Shown: positions 50,256-59,166, counted from the stretch's first letter. The stretch is 64,000 nucleotides of DNA from Halobacillus halophilus (GCF_020171985.1 NZ_JAIVAL010000013.1:1-64000); one strand, 5' to 3'. The notes: generated from the letters alone by a model not told the origin. Translations and numbers: made by a program.

Positions 50256-51098
50256 ATGAAGGATTTTTATGCAGAAATAATAGGAACTGGGAAGGACGCT
50301 ATTTTTTTACCTGCTGGAGGCATGCCTGGTGTAGAAGGTTTAAATATAGCGGAACATATCAAAGACCACTTCCGTGTGCATATGATCGATCTTCCTGGCA
50401 TAGGCAGAAGCACAGGTATCTATCAAAGGTGTACTTCAAAAGTAATGGCTGATTGGCTGAAAGAATACTTAGACAAACAAGGTATTGAAAAAACACTTTT
50501 AATCGGTCATTCCCTTGGCGGAGGGTTTGCCATTTCATTTGCTTACTATTACCCCGAACGTGTTTCTCACTTATTTCTACTCGACCAAGGTCATAAAGAG
50601 TTCCCTAAAATTCCATTCAACGAATTCGGGATTCTTGCCCTGGCTTTCCCTATTTTAAATGGGATGGTGCGTCTATTTAGACATCCTGTTTTAAAAATAC
50701 TTCACCCGTTATTTTCAAGTCCTCCCTCTGAAGATGTGGAAAAAGACATTGACCGTTTTTGTGAAGCTGTAAATCTGAAAAAAACAAATTATATTCAACA
50801 AACCTTTCACACCCCGTGCGAAGTAACCACCGAAGGACTGAATGTTATGTTTGGTTTCTACAATATACCTCTTGTATCAATGGTTGAGAAAATGCTCGTT
50901 CCTACTACTCTTTACTATGCCTCTTTTAATGGTGTAAATAAGTCAGAAGAAGCCCGTACAATTAAAGCCATTGACCGACTCCTTCAACGTAGAAATTCTA
51001 AACTGACCATTAAGCGTGTAGATGGCGGGCATTATGTCCATTGGAATAATGATTATGTTAAAAATCACATTGCCGCACAATCCATCTCACTCCATTAA
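50256..51098 (+). CDS. Alpha/beta hydrolase
   Basis: A 280-residue alpha/beta hydrolase. IFLPAGGMPGVEG is the oxyanion loop, LIGHSLGGGFAISFAYYYPE the nucleophile elbow (Ser), and VDGGHYVHWNN the catalytic His near the C terminus. DLPGIGRSTG is the conserved second loop. GAGGGGAACTAT precedes the ATG. It is flanked on both sides by palindromic repeats. Substrate unknown. Confidence 0.84.
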   Translation: MKDFYAEIIGTGKDAIFLPAGGMPGVEGLNIAEHIKDHFRVHMIDLPGIGRSTGIYQRCTSKVMADWLKEYLDKQGIEKTLLIGHSLGGGFAISFAYYYPERVSHLFLLDQGHKEFPKIPFNEFGILALAFPILNGMVRLFRHPVLKILHPLFSSPPSEDVEKDIDRFCEAVNLKKTNYIQQTFHTPCEVTTEGLNVMFGFYNIPLVSMVEKMLVPTTLYYASFNGVNKSEEARTIKAIDRLLQRRNSKLTIKRVDGGHYVHWNNDYVKNHIAAQSISLH

Positions 51099-51101
51099 AA
51101 A

Positions 51102-51139
51102 CACCTCAGGTCCTCCTAATATATGGAGGACCTGAGGTG
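51102..51139. repeat. Palindromic hairpin repeat, variant with compensatory change
   Basis: CACCTCAGGTCCTCC and GGAGGACCTGAGGTG (15-bp stem). Compared with the other copies one A-T pair in the stem is C-G here, with both arms changed. It lies between convergent genes and could serve as their terminator. Confidence 0.93.
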
Positions 51140-51165
51140 GAAATAAATGTAATTTTTAAGTGAGT

Positions 51166-52068
51166 CTAAAATAGGGAACTAATAAAGTTGCTCAAGGAGC
51201 GAAAGAAGTCTTTAACCGCTGTCCGAAGATTGTTCCAGAATCCATCATCATTGATTAAATCCTGAATATTTCCAGTTAGATCATCTAATTGGTTTTTTAC
51301 CTGGTCGAAATCAATATTCAGATCTCTCATTTGTTCAAACAAATCCACCAGCCTTTGGCGGTCTTCAGCACTAAGTTCAATGTTTAATGCCTCAAGTTGT
51401 TCTTTAACAATTTGTTCGACTTCTTCACGGGTGGCAGGGTTCTGTTCAGCGATTGCTTTTTTTATTTCTGTGAGCAGTTCACTGATTTCCGCTTGGCTTA
51501 CTCCTTCTTCCTTTGCAATAGATGTAGCAACGTCCAATTCTTCACTTGCTACCTGCATACGGCCTTCATCCAGTTTAACACCTTTAGCATCATACGCTTT
51601 ATAAATTCCTGTCAGCGCTGAATGTCCACTAACCTTAACGGAGGAAGCAACCAGAACGTCGGCATCCTGGACTCCTGCCGTCAGGAGAGCGTTTGTGTAC
51701 ATCTCTTTGGTTACTTCTGTGATATTATCTTTAGTAACGATTTCTATATTCAATCCTTGTCCTGTATCCTGGTGAATAATCTTAACGGAAGAATACATGT
51801 TAGCATTTGGATTTCCACCAATGTAATTAGCTAAATCTTGACCATTAACTGTAAATTCATCCACTTGCTCATGCTCATTCACTTCCAGCAATTCAGCGAC
51901 TTCTGATTTTTGGGTATCGGATAATGCTTCTCCATACACTACAATCGGCAAGCCAAGTTTTTCGTTAATTCCTTCATTCCCCGTAGAAGCCAGGCTGGTT
52001 CCTGGGACTGCCAGGCATGAAACTAACAATATAACCAACGCTATCAACAGAGTATTTTTCTTTTTCAT
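51166..52068 (-). CDS. DUF1002 secreted protein (YpuA-like)
   Basis: A 300-residue protein with a signal peptide (about 1-27, LLIALVILLVSCLAVPGTSL) and a DUF1002 domain (about 35-290). Recognisable are LPIVVYGEALSDTQKSEVAE near the N terminus, VKVSGHSALTGIYKAYD and a Glu/Gln-rich helical C-terminal half. Function of the family is unknown. AAGGGGACGAAG precedes the ATG. Confidence 0.88.
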   Translation of the reverse strand: MKKKNTLLIALVILLVSCLAVPGTSLASTGNEGINEKLGLPIVVYGEALSDTQKSEVAELLEVNEHEQVDEFTVNGQDLANYIGGNPNANMYSSVKIIHQDTGQGLNIEIVTKDNITEVTKEMYTNALLTAGVQDADVLVASSVKVSGHSALTGIYKAYDAKGVKLDEGRMQVASEELDVATSIAKEEGVSQAEISELLTEIKKAIAEQNPATREEVEQIVKEQLEALNIELSAEDRQRLVDLFEQMRDLNIDFDQVKNQLDDLTGNIQDLINDDGFWNNLRTAVKDFFRSLSNFISSLF

Positions 52069-52280
52069 AAACTTCGTCCCCTTATGCTTGTGGTAGATTC
52101 GCAGCTTGTTTAGCTTTATGCTGAACTTAGTAGTTATTATACATTACTTTGAATTTTTGACATGGATATATAGAATTATTTAATGAAGAAGCTGCATAGT
52201 TTCTTACGTATTTTTTAGTACATAGGTTTCAAATCTTTTTATAAAGTGAACGTTTATTTGTAATCAAAGGAAGTGAAAAC

Positions 52281-52664
52281 ATGACATTTATACGACAACT
52301 TGGCCTTTATATTTTTGCGGCTGCCTTCTTTTTTGCAGGAGTCACCCACTTCATCTATGATCATGGGTTTGCTCAGATGATTCCTCAGTGGGTGCCATAC
52401 AAGCTTATTATTGTTTATGTAACGGGAATTACGGAGTGGCTGCTTGCTCTTCTCCTGCTTTTCCCCCAAACGAGAAGGGCTGCCGGATGGGCAACTGCTG
52501 CTTTTCTATTGCTTGTTCTGCCAGCCAACCTTTATGCTGCCATCTATGGCATACCTGCACCTTGGAGCGAGGAGACCAACCTGGTGGCTTTGTGGGTTCG
52601 TCCTCTATTCCAGCCCCTACTGATCTGGTGGGTTCTTGCTGTGTCTAAAGATTCGAATACCTGA
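52281..52664 (+). CDS. DoxX-like membrane protein
   Basis: A 127-residue, four-helix membrane protein of the DoxX/DoxD-like family: AAAFFFAGVTHFIYDHGF in the first helix, YVTGITEWLLALLLLFPQTR in the second and LVLPANLYAAIYGIPAP in the third. Roles in this family are varied and mostly unknown. GGAAGTG precedes the ATG. The DJ-1/PfpI gene follows 48 bp downstream on the same strand. Confidence 0.85.
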   Translation: MTFIRQLGLYIFAAAFFFAGVTHFIYDHGFAQMIPQWVPYKLIIVYVTGITEWLLALLLLFPQTRRAAGWATAAFLLLVLPANLYAAIYGIPAPWSEETNLVALWVRPLFQPLLIWWVLAVSKDSNT

Positions 52665-52712
52665 GAAGGGTTTGATAGAATAAAAGAAGAGTAATGATGA
52701 AGGAGGGTATTT

Positions 52713-53237
52713 ATGCGATTAGAAAATAAAAAAGTGATTGCGCTTGTAAGTAAAGATTTTGAGGATCTTGAATTATGGTACCCTTTACTCCGCCTCCAGG
52801 AAGAGGGAGCACTGGTTCACCTTGTAGGAGAAGAAGCTGGTAAAGAGTACCCGGGTAAATATGGTGTACCAGCAACTGCAGATTATGCTTTCGGTGATAT
52901 TAATCCCGCCGATTATGATGGCATTCTTGTTCCGGGCGGCTGGTCACCGGATAAACTTCGCCGATATGATAAGGTCATCGAAATGGTACAGCATATGAAC
53001 GAACAGCGAAAGCCTATCGGCCAAATATGCCACGCCGGCTGGGTGCTTATCTCAGCAGACATCCTGCAAGGTCGTAAAGTTACAAGTACTCCTGGTATTA
53101 AAGACGATATGATAAATGCTGGAGCTACCTGGTATGATGAGGCGGTCGTGAAAGACGAGCACATCGTTTCCGCTCGCCGTCCACCTGACCTGCCTCCTTA
53201 CGCCAAAGCATTTGCTGACTTATTAGCAGAAAAATAA
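52713..53237 (+). CDS. DJ-1/PfpI-family protein (YraA/YfkM-like)
   Basis: A 174-residue class I glutamine amidotransferase-like protein. The nucleophile C106 sits in the elbow GQICHAGWVL; the partner acid is in the KDFEDLELWYP segment (E18-D19), and DGILVPGGWSPDKLR is characteristic. Bacillus homologues are general stress proteins, reported as deglycase-like or protease-like. GAAGGAGGGT precedes the ATG. Likely forms an operon with the DoxX gene. Confidence 0.9.
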   Translation: MRLENKKVIALVSKDFEDLELWYPLLRLQEEGALVHLVGEEAGKEYPGKYGVPATADYAFGDINPADYDGILVPGGWSPDKLRRYDKVIEMVQHMNEQRKPIGQICHAGWVLISADILQGRKVTSTPGIKDDMINAGATWYDEAVVKDEHIVSARRPPDLPPYAKAFADLLAEK

Positions 53238-53240
53238 AGA

Positions 53241-53275
53241 AAAGAGGGCGCCCTGGAGCGCCCTCTTTTCTTTAT
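53241..53275 (+). terminator. Terminator of the DJ-1/PfpI gene
   Basis: Stem AAAAGAGGGCGC/GCGCCCTCTTTT with T tail. Confidence 0.92.
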
Positions 53276-53298
53276 GGTCTTCTAAATTTTGCTTTTAT

Positions 53299-53480
53299 AG
53301 ATAAGCTCCCGTTACTTGAAGACTTGATTTCGAGATATTTGTTGAGCATAAGGTCCTGCGGAGGACGATTTCGCTTTCCGCGGGCATGTGGTGAGCCTCC
53401 TCAAGCTAAAGCTTTCCGGGGTCTCACCGATCATGTTTATCCCGCAGAAGTCTACATCGTCCCCCTCCGTACCTTGCGAT
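53299..53480 (-). repeat. Dispersed GC-rich repeat, copy 4
   Basis: Minus-strand copy sharing GATAAACATGATCGGTGAGA, GAGGAGGCTCACCACATGCC, CGCGGAAAGCGAAATCGTCC and the tail ATATCTCGAAATCAAGTCTT with copy 2. Confidence 0.88.
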
Positions 53481-53609
53481 ATATGGAGCTCGAAATCTTA
53501 TTCGAAACGCACCGGTTTATGGTGGTGATTAACTATTAAAAATAAGCGTACATGGGTGGATCATTCCCGTTATCCAAGCATTTGCGGCAGATCCAAGCAC
53601 CTCTCCACC

Positions 53610-53850
53610 GCCTATAGAAGGATCCGTTTACCAGATATTGCTGGGGTGGCGGAGGAAACGACGAGACTCCCACGGGAGAAGGAGCTAGGCGAGACCCCAC
53701 AGGGAGTGAAGCGACCGAGGAGGCTTGCCAGTTCCCCCGTAGGAAAGCGAGTTGTTTCCGCAGCCGCCCTCATCGATTTTAGGCAACGGACCCAATTTAT
53801 TTCGAAACTGAGCCTTACACAATCCGGCCCTATTCTTTAATAACAGCTTA
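53610..53850 (+). repeat. Dispersed GC-rich repeat, copy 5
   Basis: Plus-strand copy sharing GAGACTCCCACGGGAGAAGG, AGCTAGGCGAGACCCCACAG, GGAAAGCGAGTTGTTTCCGC and the tail TTCGAAACTGAGCCTTACAC, then CCGGCCCTATTCTTTAATAA. It lacks the nested insert of copy 3. Confidence 0.88.
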
Positions 53851-53876
53851 TAAATTTTACAAATCTAACACAAATA

Positions 53877-55043
53877 TCACTCTGATAAAGCCCGTTTCGC
53901 GAGCATATTCACGACTGCGTCATCCATAGGTGGATTATGCAGACCCGCTCGCACATCGCGGTAATATTTTTCGAATGGGTACTGCTTGGACAAGCCTCTC
54001 CCTCCGGCGATCCTCATTGCTAGATCCACGACCTCTGCCGCAGTATTAGTTACGGCCAGTTTAACTGCAGCTAACTCCGCTCCCATATGTTTACGCTGAT
54101 CGGGTTCTTCATCCCATTTTCTTGCGACCGTGTACATGAACGAGTGAGCTTGCAGCAGCTTCCATTCCATTTCACCAATTTTATCCTGGATATGGCCCAC
54201 TTCTGCAATCGGCGTATCCAAACTGTTTGGCTGGAAGTTTTGAGCGAATTCAATCGCATCATTTCGTGCAGCTGTAGCAATTCCTAGATAACACGCCGGA
54301 ATATGCAACAACCACCCTTTAGGTGCAGGCTTTTCTTTTGATTTTCTCTCTACTAAATCATTTAAATCAACTTCTACTCTATCCAATACTAAATCGTCAC
54401 TTTCCGTGCCTCTCATACCAAGGGTGTCCCAAGTTTTATCGACCGTAAGTCCAGGGTGATGACGATCAATGAGAAACCATCCCACCTCATCTAAATCTTC
54501 AACATAAGCAGAAACTATATAATAATCTAAATGGTCTGCCATAGATGTAAAACTTTTACGTCCGGTGATGATGTAACAGTCTCCATTCCTGACTGCTTTA
54601 GTCTCCGGGATCCCTCCACGAGTCGGACTTCCAGTTGCAGGCTCCGTAGCTGCCCGATTAACCACCTTCTGTTCTTCGGCCACCTCTTTAGCAAGGCGAT
54701 CAAAATCATTCTTACTCCATAGGTTGTCTTCCTTTAACTCTTTCATAATTCCTAGATGCCAACCGATAGATAATGCAACAGATCCATCACCTTCTGCAAT
54801 CTTTTCTTGTAATAATAAAAACTCATACAGAGAGAGATCTTCTCCTCCGTAAGCAGCTGATAAGGTAAGTGAAGGGTACTTCTCCTGTTTTATTACTTTT
54901 AAAGTACGATGGGAAAAAACAGCTTCAGGGTCCGTTTTGCTTACCTGGGCTTTTGCTTCCTTAGCAATCCTTTCAGCTTTCTCAAACAAACGTTGATGAC
55001 GGTCATTTTTTATCCAATTATCAAAAATATCAACCATATCCAT
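53877..55043 (-). CDS. Acyl-CoA dehydrogenase family protein
   Basis: A protein of about 388 residues with the three-domain acyl-CoA dehydrogenase fold. FAD/substrate motifs are NRAATEPATGSPTRGG, ITGRKSFTSMADHLDYY and WDTLGMRGTESDDLVLD; the C-terminal domain has MRIAGGRGLSKQYPFEKYYRD. No Glu is obvious at the usual catalytic-base loop, so it may be a monooxygenase/desulfurization-type (DszC/SfnB-like) member rather than a beta-oxidation enzyme. Two ATGs, 55043 and 55037, follow TTGGGAGTGG; longer frames lack a ribosome site. Confidence 0.82.
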   Translation of the reverse strand: MDMVDIFDNWIKNDRHQRLFEKAERIAKEAKAQVSKTDPEAVFSHRTLKVIKQEKYPSLTLSAAYGGEDLSLYEFLLLQEKIAEGDGSVALSIGWHLGIMKELKEDNLWSKNDFDRLAKEVAEEQKVVNRAATEPATGSPTRGGIPETKAVRNGDCYIITGRKSFTSMADHLDYYIVSAYVEDLDEVGWFLIDRHHPGLTVDKTWDTLGMRGTESDDLVLDRVEVDLNDLVERKSKEKPAPKGWLLHIPACYLGIATAARNDAIEFAQNFQPNSLDTPIAEVGHIQDKIGEMEWKLLQAHSFMYTVARKWDEEPDQRKHMGAELAAVKLAVTNTAAEVVDLAMRIAGGRGLSKQYPFEKYYRDVRAGLHNPPMDDAVVNMLAKRALSE

Positions 55044-55180
55044 CCACTCCCAATTTAATATATATTTAAATCTTACAAAATCAGTCGGAATTAAGCCAAT
55101 ACTAGGCTTATTCAAGGTTTTCACCCATTGCTTTGTTACTATATAAAGAGTAGAAAAGCACAATCTATGGCCTTCAGTTG

Positions 55181-55215
55181 AAAAAATGTCCGACACCTGT
55201 AAGATGTCGGACATT
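55181..55215 (-). terminator. Terminator of the photoreceptor gene
   Basis: Stem AATGTCCGACAYC (12 of 13 paired) with complement GTCGGACATT, then T residues on the minus strand. Confidence 0.85.
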
Positions 55216-55222
55216 CCGTTAT

Positions 55223-56023
55223 CTATCGTCCTCGAACCGCGTTCAGGGCCTGTTTAACTGAAGCATAAGACTGAAGTGATAGTTCACTGAAGTCTGCATA
55301 TGGTGCACTTTGAATAGCAAAGCTGGGCTTAACACCTGTAATAATCAAAGTAGTGCCCATTAGATCCAACAGTTGATTCATCTGGTAAATACCCATATGT
55401 ACCGCTTCGTTATAGGCATGCACAGCGGACATATCGATAATTAAAAAATCTTCCTTAGATTCCTTTACGTGGTGACTCACAGAATCGAGCATTTCGTTAA
55501 GACGCTCCTCATCCAAAGTTCCCACAAGTGGCAGTACAGATATCCCTTCTTCAAGTGGAACAATAGGTGTAGACAGCCTCTTCACTTCGGATAGATAATG
55601 ACCGATCAACTCCTGCTGCTCTCGTCTTTGACTGACATCCCTCTGAACACCTACAAAAAAATTCTGATCCATTTGTTGTATGTAAACAGGAAAGATTTGC
55701 AGCTCATTCCAGAACATGGTCCCATCTTTTTTATAATTTTTCAGTTCTACCAGTACATTTTCGTAATTCGAGAGTCCCTTACGAATCTTATCTACAATTT
55801 GAGTGCTTGTATCTTCTCCTTGTAGAAAGCGGCAGTTTTTTCCGAGGATTTCTTCTGCCTTATAACCCGTCAAGTCCTCAAATCCCTTATTGCAATAAAT
55901 CATGGGGTTATCTTCCTGCTCAGGGTCAGAGATAACCACACCTGCCCCCACTCGATCAATAGCTGCCTTAATGAATTCGTTTTGCTGAATTTCTTCTAAT
56001 TTATCGAATGTCTCTTCGTTCAT
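55223..56023 (-). CDS. ytvA: Blue-light photoreceptor, LOV-STAS (YtvA)
   Basis: A 266-residue protein, the size of B. subtilis YtvA. The LOV domain (about 17-130) carries the flavin-adduct cysteine C64 in GKNCRFLQGEDT, preceded by NKGFEDLTGY and followed by FWNELQIFPVY and FFVGVQRDVS. A Jalpha linker follows (about 130-150), then a STAS domain (about 150-262: FLIIDMSAVHAYNEAVHMGI and TTLIITGVKPSFA). YtvA feeds blue light into the sigma-B stressosome. Single-gene unit with its own terminator. Confidence 0.96.
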   Translation of the reverse strand: MNEETFDKLEEIQQNEFIKAAIDRVGAGVVISDPEQEDNPMIYCNKGFEDLTGYKAEEILGKNCRFLQGEDTSTQIVDKIRKGLSNYENVLVELKNYKKDGTMFWNELQIFPVYIQQMDQNFFVGVQRDVSQRREQQELIGHYLSEVKRLSTPIVPLEEGISVLPLVGTLDEERLNEMLDSVSHHVKESKEDFLIIDMSAVHAYNEAVHMGIYQMNQLLDLMGTTLIITGVKPSFAIQSAPYADFSELSLQSYASVKQALNAVRGR

Positions 56024-56098
56024 ACTAAGCGATCCCCTTTGGTAGTGGAATGAATACTATTATCATAAATTGAATCATAGAAAATTTCCAATCATACC

Positions 56099-56674
56099 TT
56101 ACTCAGACCATTCCATCACAGTTAGTCCAGGCCAGCGGGCTTTCCATTTAACCGCCTTTCTCTCGTAAACATGCTCTGGAACTAACACTTTATTGGGACG
56201 CACAATTCCATTAAACAGATCCTGCAGTCCAAATGGAGCATATATCTTGTATTCACCCTCCACTCGCTTCACACCGATCGCTGATGCAGTTGTCGGCCAT
56301 GTTTCAATTGCTTCCTCAGCCGATTGATAAGGGACTATCTTTTTATTGAACTTCTGCTCATACCAGTGATGCACGAGAGCTTCATTGGTTAAATCAATTT
56401 CAAAAGGAAAATGAGGAAGCGCTTTTCGTATTTTTTCTTCCTTTAGTCTTTCCAGTTCCCTGGAAGGCAGCTCTAAGGTATTAAAATAAATAACATCTGC
56501 GTCATCTATTCCATAGGTAAACTCGTAATTATGGAGCTTGTTCCATACCGTCTGGGTTATAATGCCGGCCCCAATATAGTAATCTCTTATATAGTGATCA
56601 GTCACTTCAAACAGCTCTTGAATATAGGGGTGAGCCTCGATGATTCTTATTAACTCTTTTTCTAAATTAGCCAA
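56099..56674 (-). CDS. DUF925 nucleotidyltransferase-fold protein
   Basis: A protein of about 191 residues of the NTP_transf_6/DUF925 family: FEVTDHYIRDYYIGAGIITQ at the N terminus, the acidic pair in YGIDDADVIYFN and PFGLQDLFNGIVRPNK near the C terminus. Biochemical function is unknown. The chosen start is TTG at 56674, seven bases after AGAAGGA and five bases past the LysR stop; a frame from ATG 56731 would overlap the LysR gene by about 50 bp. It is probably cotranscribed with the LysR gene. Confidence 0.82.
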   Translation of the reverse strand: MANLEKELIRIIEAHPYIQELFEVTDHYIRDYYIGAGIITQTVWNKLHNYEFTYGIDDADVIYFNTLELPSRELERLKEEKIRKALPHFPFEIDLTNEALVHHWYEQKFNKKIVPYQSAEEAIETWPTTASAIGVKRVEGEYKIYAPFGLQDLFNGIVRPNKVLVPEHVYERKAVKWKARWPGLTVMEWSE

Positions 56675-56678
56675 TTCC

Positions 56679-57542
56679 TTATCCTTCTTCCTCAAACCAT
56701 CTAGTATTTTCAATTTCGTGAATAAACGCATCCACTTGTAGTAATTGACGAAGTCCTTCCTGGTAACAAACCCATGTGTTCCTGCTCAGGGGCTGATTGT
56801 CCACCTCCAAAGGTATGGAATAGATATCTTTAAGATCTCTGCCTACACTCTCAGGCAGTACAGCCATACCTAAACCACGCTTCATCAGCTGCTTGGCAGT
56901 TTTAAACTGATCGATTTTGATCGACCTATTAAAGGCCCGCTGAGGCTGAGTAGCCATCCACTCCTCCAGCACCTTTTGAAACCCGGGATCACTTTTAAAC
57001 TCAATAAGAGGTCGAGCTATGTCTCCATTTAAAGGCATCGTATCCATTAAATACAGGGGATCTTCAAAAAGATGATGGCTAACCATGGTTCGAATCGGTT
57101 CACCGCGTACGATACATACGTGAAACTGACTGGACGACTCTCTTATTTCATCACTCACTCCCGTTACCAGATCAATCGTTACACTCGGATATTTTTTTGT
57201 AAAAGATTCTAAAACCGCAGGTAAGAATTGTTGACTGAACAAAGAAGATGCCCCTATGGAAAGGGTTCCAGCTATTCTATCTCCATCTTGCTGAAGAAGG
57301 AGGTCGCAAAAATCGGCCTCTCTTTTTACAACTTCCTCTGCGTGTTTCAGCACACTTTCACCTAGAGCTGTGGGAACGAGCTGTTTTGGGGTTCGTAAGA
57401 AAATGGCCCCTCCAAAATGGCTCTCTATGTATTTTAACCTTTGGGTAATGGCAGGCTGTGATATAAGGATTTTCTTAGCTGTGCCCCTTATCGTTTTAAT
57501 TCGATGTAACTGAAGCAATAATTCATAATCATCTATTTTCAA
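56679..57542 (-). CDS. LysR-family transcriptional regulator
   Basis: A 287-residue LTTR. The N-terminal winged helix-turn-helix is LHRIKTIRGTAKKILISQPA, ITQRLKYIESHFGG; the effector domain spans about 90-287 (GTLSIGASSLFSQQFLPAVL). The start is TTG at 57542, nine bases after GGAG. It is divergent from an MFS transporter gene and the shared intergenic DNA has CTTATC-N11-GATAAG (57598-57620), the T-N11-A type of LTTR site, so the transporter is the probable target. Confidence 0.88.
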   Translation of the reverse strand: MKIDDYELLLQLHRIKTIRGTAKKILISQPAITQRLKYIESHFGGAIFLRTPKQLVPTALGESVLKHAEEVVKREADFCDLLLQQDGDRIAGTLSIGASSLFSQQFLPAVLESFTKKYPSVTIDLVTGVSDEIRESSSQFHVCIVRGEPIRTMVSHHLFEDPLYLMDTMPLNGDIARPLIEFKSDPGFQKVLEEWMATQPQRAFNRSIKIDQFKTAKQLMKRGLGMAVLPESVGRDLKDIYSIPLEVDNQPLSRNTWVCYQEGLRQLLQVDAFIHEIENTRWFEEEG

Positions 57543-57597
57543 TTTCCATCACTCCATAAGTAGAAGTTATCGATTTTAATTATAAACCAGCATTATC

Positions 57598-57620
57598 CTT
57601 ATCTCCATAAATAGGATAAG
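57598..57620. promoter_or_regulatory. Putative LysR operator (LysR/MFS divergent region)
   Basis: Inverted repeat CTTATC-N11-GATAAG in the 109-bp intergenic space, with an overlapping TTATCCT/AGGATAA repeat at 57593-57619. Confidence 0.5.
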
Positions 57621-57651
57621 ATGGAATTAATTACGGGAGGGGGGATCTCAG

Positions 57652-58863
57652 ATGAATCGTCTGAACATGCGCCGTCTATTAACCACCTATTTCTTATATG
57701 AATGCGGTCGAGCTATGTATTTTGTGTTAATTACATGGTTTTTGTATCAATGGACACAAGACGCGATATACACTGGAATTTTCGTAAGTTTTGGATTTCT
57801 TCCAGGTTTATTTTCCAACCTTATCTTTGGGGTAGTCGTCGATCGTTCGAATCGAAAAAAACTAGCGTCTCTTGCAGGCGGAGGTAGTATTTCTTGCTTA
57901 TTACTTTTATGGGGGGCCTTTCTGCTCGGCTTGATCAACCCGTGGGTGATGATTTTGACGCACATGTTCCTTCAAACCCTTGGTTCCCTGTTCAGACCTG
58001 CTTTACAAGCTCTTGTCGCTGAAATATTCAACAAAAATGACTTACCAAGAATTTTTTCCTTATCTGGCTCTGCCACTATATCAGGCAGCCTGATTGGAGC
58101 TGCTTTAGGTGGCATTCTATCTGGACTTCTGCCTGTTTCAATTTCTCTGCTCATCGTTACGGGATTATACATCGGGGCTTTCTTTACTGTGCTGTTCCTT
58201 TCATATGAACCTTCATCAAAGAGGAAACCTGCCAAAGCTTCTCCTTTCTTCAAAGATTTAAAAGAAGGATTTGTATATTTAAAAAGTCACCATATGCTGC
58301 ATGGACTTTTTGTCATGATGATGCTTGGCCAATTGACTTTTCACACCATTCTCGGCTTCTTATCTGTTTATACGAGTGCTTATTTAAATCAAACTTCAAC
58401 GGTCTATGGGTTTTTGGATGCTACTTTCTCAATTGGAGGAATTACAGCAGGTATAGTGGGTACATGGTGGTGGCTTAAGTGGAAAAATCACCTGGCCCTT
58501 TTCTCTCTGGGTATGATGATGGGCGGGCTTTTACTGTTAGGAATAACCAGAAATTTATTTATTGTGGTATTAGGGGTAGTTTTAGTAGGTCTAGGTACAT
58601 CGTTTGTGCGTGCTCTCCTGCAGTCTGTACAGCAAATGGCGACACACCCGGATTTCCACGGGCGAATGTCCAGCTTTCGTATGCTTTGCAACCAGGCTTC
58701 CGTTGTCATCACAGGACCGCTTTTTGGATATATCGCTTCCGCACACGGAGTTCAGTATGTTTTCCTGCTATTAAGCGGAATCAGCTTTGCCGGAATGATA
58801 TGGGCTTTCTTCCAGGCAAGAGACCCTCAATTTGCTGCTATAACCAAGCAGAAACCAGCATAA
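57652..58863 (+). CDS. MFS transporter, drug-efflux type
   Basis: A 403-residue, 12-helix major facilitator. The loop 2-3 motif VVDRSNRKKLASLAGG (about residues 62-77) is the MFS signature, with NDLPRIFSLSGSATISGSLI in the first half and PDFHGRMSSFRMLCNQAS in the second, typical of the MFS_3 (enterobactin exporter/macrolide efflux-like) group. GGGAGGGGGGATCTC precedes the ATG. Probably controlled by the divergent LysR protein. Cargo unknown. Confidence 0.87.
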   Translation: MNRLNMRRLLTTYFLYECGRAMYFVLITWFLYQWTQDAIYTGIFVSFGFLPGLFSNLIFGVVVDRSNRKKLASLAGGGSISCLLLLWGAFLLGLINPWVMILTHMFLQTLGSLFRPALQALVAEIFNKNDLPRIFSLSGSATISGSLIGAALGGILSGLLPVSISLLIVTGLYIGAFFTVLFLSYEPSSKRKPAKASPFFKDLKEGFVYLKSHHMLHGLFVMMMLGQLTFHTILGFLSVYTSAYLNQTSTVYGFLDATFSIGGITAGIVGTWWWLKWKNHLALFSLGMMMGGLLLLGITRNLFIVVLGVVLVGLGTSFVRALLQSVQQMATHPDFHGRMSSFRMLCNQASVVITGPLFGYIASAHGVQYVFLLLSGISFAGMIWAFFQARDPQFAAITKQKPA

Positions 58864-58865
58864 CG

Positions 58866-58906
58866 ATAAGGTATGTTTCTCTTCCCGGAAACATACCTTA
58901 TCTTTT
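58866..58906 (+). terminator. Terminator of the MFS gene
   Basis: Stem ATAAGGTATGTTT/AAACATACCTTAT then CTTTTCTTT. Confidence 0.9.
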
Positions 58907-58947
58907 CTTTATTTACATAAGTATTTAACCGACCTCTTTTACCTATC

Positions 58948-59040
58948 TTATCTCGTCTCTTCCTTAGGGGTTTTATAAACCTTCTCGACTTCTACTCCCA
59001 GCGTCTTTAAATAATCGACAATCTGGTCTAATCTCTTCAT
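58948..59040 (-). CDS. Small protein, 30 residues, unknown
   Basis: A short frame with a well-placed GAGGTGAAATC ribosome site before ATG 59040. The product starts MKRLDQIVDYLKTLGVEVEK and ends in a charged KEETR tail; it would be one amphipathic helix. Family not recognised; the ribosome site and the protein-like composition are the only support. Confidence 0.5.
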   Translation of the reverse strand: MKRLDQIVDYLKTLGVEVEKVYKTPKEETR

Positions 59041-59166
59041 GATTTCACCTCAATATGATGCAGAGTTTTATATGACTACCTTCATGTATCTACTACAATT
59101 CCTTACGATTGAATATGCCTGAGCGTTTCAACTTTTAATTATAAGACACGATACCCCGTATGATGA

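Larger units (their letters stand above)
53238..53876. other. Gene-free region with a convergent repeat pair
   Basis: After the DJ-1 terminator, this 600-bp stretch is occupied by repeat copies 4 (minus) and 5 (plus) facing each other across about 130 bp. No gene is believed. Confidence 0.75.

Noticed and set aside
24494-51139. The repeated palindromes as a CRISPR array
   Set aside because: Copies are kilobases apart with no regular spacers and no cas genes; they are dispersed hairpin elements.
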